Assembly: GCA_015256775.1 (NCBI GenBank) | Contig: JABZLM010000019.1 | Coordinates: 1-23,402, forward strand | Direction: 5' to 3' | Length of the DNA stretch: 23,402 nt | Source: Solobacterium sp. | Lineage (GTDB): Bacteria; Bacillota_I; Bacilli_A; Erysipelotrichales; Erysipelotrichaceae | In this document: one piece after another, positions 22,442 to 23,402 of the stretch | Layout of the letters: every line of letters begins with the position of its first letter | Position numbering within the stretch: the stretch's first letter is position 1 | Notes under the pieces: generated by a model | Told to the model about the DNA's origin: nothing | Seen by the model: the letters and a program-made list of their open reading frames with translations, nothing else | Database searches by the model: none | Translations under genes and position numbers: made by a program

Positions 22442-23402
22442 ATGACGACAATTAAAGATATTGCACGTATTTCAGGGTATAGCATTGGAACAGTTTCCAG
22501 AGTTATCAACAACCATCCTGATGTTAGTGCGGTAGCAAAGAGAAAAATTGAAAAAGTAATCAAGGACGAAAAGTTTGAACCAAACTCAAATGCGAAACTT
22601 TTAAAACAATCTGCGACATCCGCAATTACGATTTTGATTAAGGGATTGCACAATGCCTTCTTTAGTATCATTGTCGAAAAGATGCAAAGTTATCTGCAGG
22701 AAAGTGGGGAAGATGTCTCTGTCGTATACTTGGATGAACTTGAAAATGAAGTGGAAGTAGCAATTCGCATCTGTAGCGAGAAGAAACCAAAGGGTTTTAT
22801 TTTCTTGGGTGGCAATCAGAAATATTTCCGTGAGTCATTTGCGAGTATTAAAGTGCCATGTGTATTATGTTCAGAAAGCGCAGCAGAGATGAACTTTAGT
22901 AATCTTTCTAGCTTTACAACTGATGATAGAGAAGCGGCACGCGCAGCAGCGGAATACTTGATTCGCTCGGGACACAGAAAGATCGGCATTGTATGTGGGT
23001 CGGCTGTATCGGAAGCCGGATTGATTGGTTCAAAACGTGTGGAGAGTGCAATCGAAGTGTTTAAAGAAAACAAGATACCGTTTAATAAACGTAAGCAGTT
23101 TGTGCCAGGAAAGTTCTCGCTTGAAGATGGATATAATGGTACGATAAAATTATTAGAGAGCTATCCAGAGGTTACTGCGATCTATGCGGTCAGTGACGTT
23201 GTGGCAATTGGTGCACTACGTGCAATCAATGACCGTAAGCTAAAGGTTCCACAAGATATATCCATCATCGGCAACGATGGAATTGACTTTGCAAGGTATG
23301 TAACACCGCGTCTAGCAACTGTCGAACAGGATGTTTCACAACTTGCCAAACGCAGTGTAGATGACTTGTTATTAAGATTAAATTACAATAAACCTGTAAT
23401 AC
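22442..23402 (+). CDS. LacI/GalR-family transcriptional regulator (3' end off window)
   Basis: The first 320 codons are open and run off the right edge. Residues 2-50 form the LacI helix-turn-helix (TIKDIARISGYSIGTVSRVIN, then the hinge region). Residues about 60 onward are the periplasmic-binding-protein-like sugar-sensing domain, with typical segments RSGHRKIGIV, AIYAVSDVVAIGALRA and ISIIGNDGIDFARYVTPRLATV. The effector sugar is not predictable. AAAGGGG lies about six bases before the ATG. A cre-like site and LacI-type operators upstream suggest repression by CcpA and by itself. Confidence 0.93.
   Translation, partial: MTTIKDIARISGYSIGTVSRVINNHPDVSAVAKRKIEKVIKDEKFEPNSNAKLLKQSATSAITILIKGLHNAFFSIIVEKMQSYLQESGEDVSVVYLDELENEVEVAIRICSEKKPKGFIFLGGNQKYFRESFASIKVPCVLCSESAAEMNFSNLSSFTTDDREAARAAAEYLIRSGHRKIGIVCGSAVSEAGLIGSKRVESAIEVFKENKIPFNKRKQFVPGKFSLEDGYNGTIKLLESYPEVTAIYAVSDVVAIGALRAINDRKLKVPQDISIIGNDGIDFARYVTPRLATVEQDVSQLAKRSVDDLLLRLNYNKPVI

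Noticed and set aside
1..23402. CRISPR arrays, tRNA or rRNA genes, prophage or defence islands
   Set aside because: No regularly spaced direct repeats, cloverleaf sequences or rRNA-like stretches were seen, and apart from one IS the genes are ordinary chromosomal ones.

Overview
The window is a chromosomal segment from a low-GC Gram-positive bacterium (Bacillota). AT-rich coding, strong GGAGG-type Shine-Dalgarno (SD) sites, standard stop usage including TGA, and gene types such as flavinylated lipoproteins, CydDC without cytochrome bd genes nearby, and LuxS plus nucleosidase suggest an anaerobic, probably gut or oral, member of Erysipelotrichia. The lineage is inferred from general character; no 16S or other marker is present.

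Layout. Positions 23-55 hold the terminator of an off-window gene. A complete ISL3-family insertion sequence (56-1659) sits in its T-tract, with a perfect 8-bp target duplication. Next come a HAD phosphatase and a HEPN-like/CBS fusion (1714-3254, +), an LD-carboxypeptidase (3278-4261, -), and an unusual intergenic region with a G8 tract (4262-4509). These are followed by a flavinylated flavoprotein reductase lipoprotein (4564-6369), a fluoride-type CLC transporter (6495-7742), a glutaredoxin and a CydDC-like thiol exporter (7803-11546). A D,D-carboxypeptidase (11560-12753, -) faces them. Then come luxS and the SAH/MTA nucleosidase (12839-14013), a membrane-anchored nuclease (14071-14883), a small FMN-binding lipoprotein (14962-15300) and HU (15464-15754). 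On the minus strand are a cyclophilin and glycogen phosphorylase (15835-18573). Divergent from these is malQ-uppP-ccdA/tlpA (18706-22288). A LacI-type regulator begins at 22442 and runs off the end.

Functional themes. (1) Extracytoplasmic redox: two proteins with covalent-FMN motifs, glutaredoxin, CydDC and a CcdA-TlpA fusion. (2) Cell wall: LdcA-like, DacA-like and UppP. (3) Glycogen/maltodextrin: divergent glgP and malQ with a 19-bp palindrome between them, and a LacI regulator with a cre-like site in its own promoter. (4) Activated-methyl-cycle detoxification/AI-2: nucleosidase plus a LuxS lacking one zinc ligand.

Most notable. Four unrelated genes (HAD phosphatase, flavoprotein reductase, D,D-carboxypeptidase, nuclease) show exactly TATAAT-N6-ATG with no SD site. 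This places the expected transcription start on the A of the start codon, so the mRNAs look leaderless. LuxS has Trp where the family's third zinc ligand, Cys, is expected. The flavoprotein reductase lacks the fumarate-reductase catalytic Arg. The IS carries both a terminator and an SD-sequestering inverted repeat upstream of its transposase. All family assignments come from reading the sequence; no database search was run.
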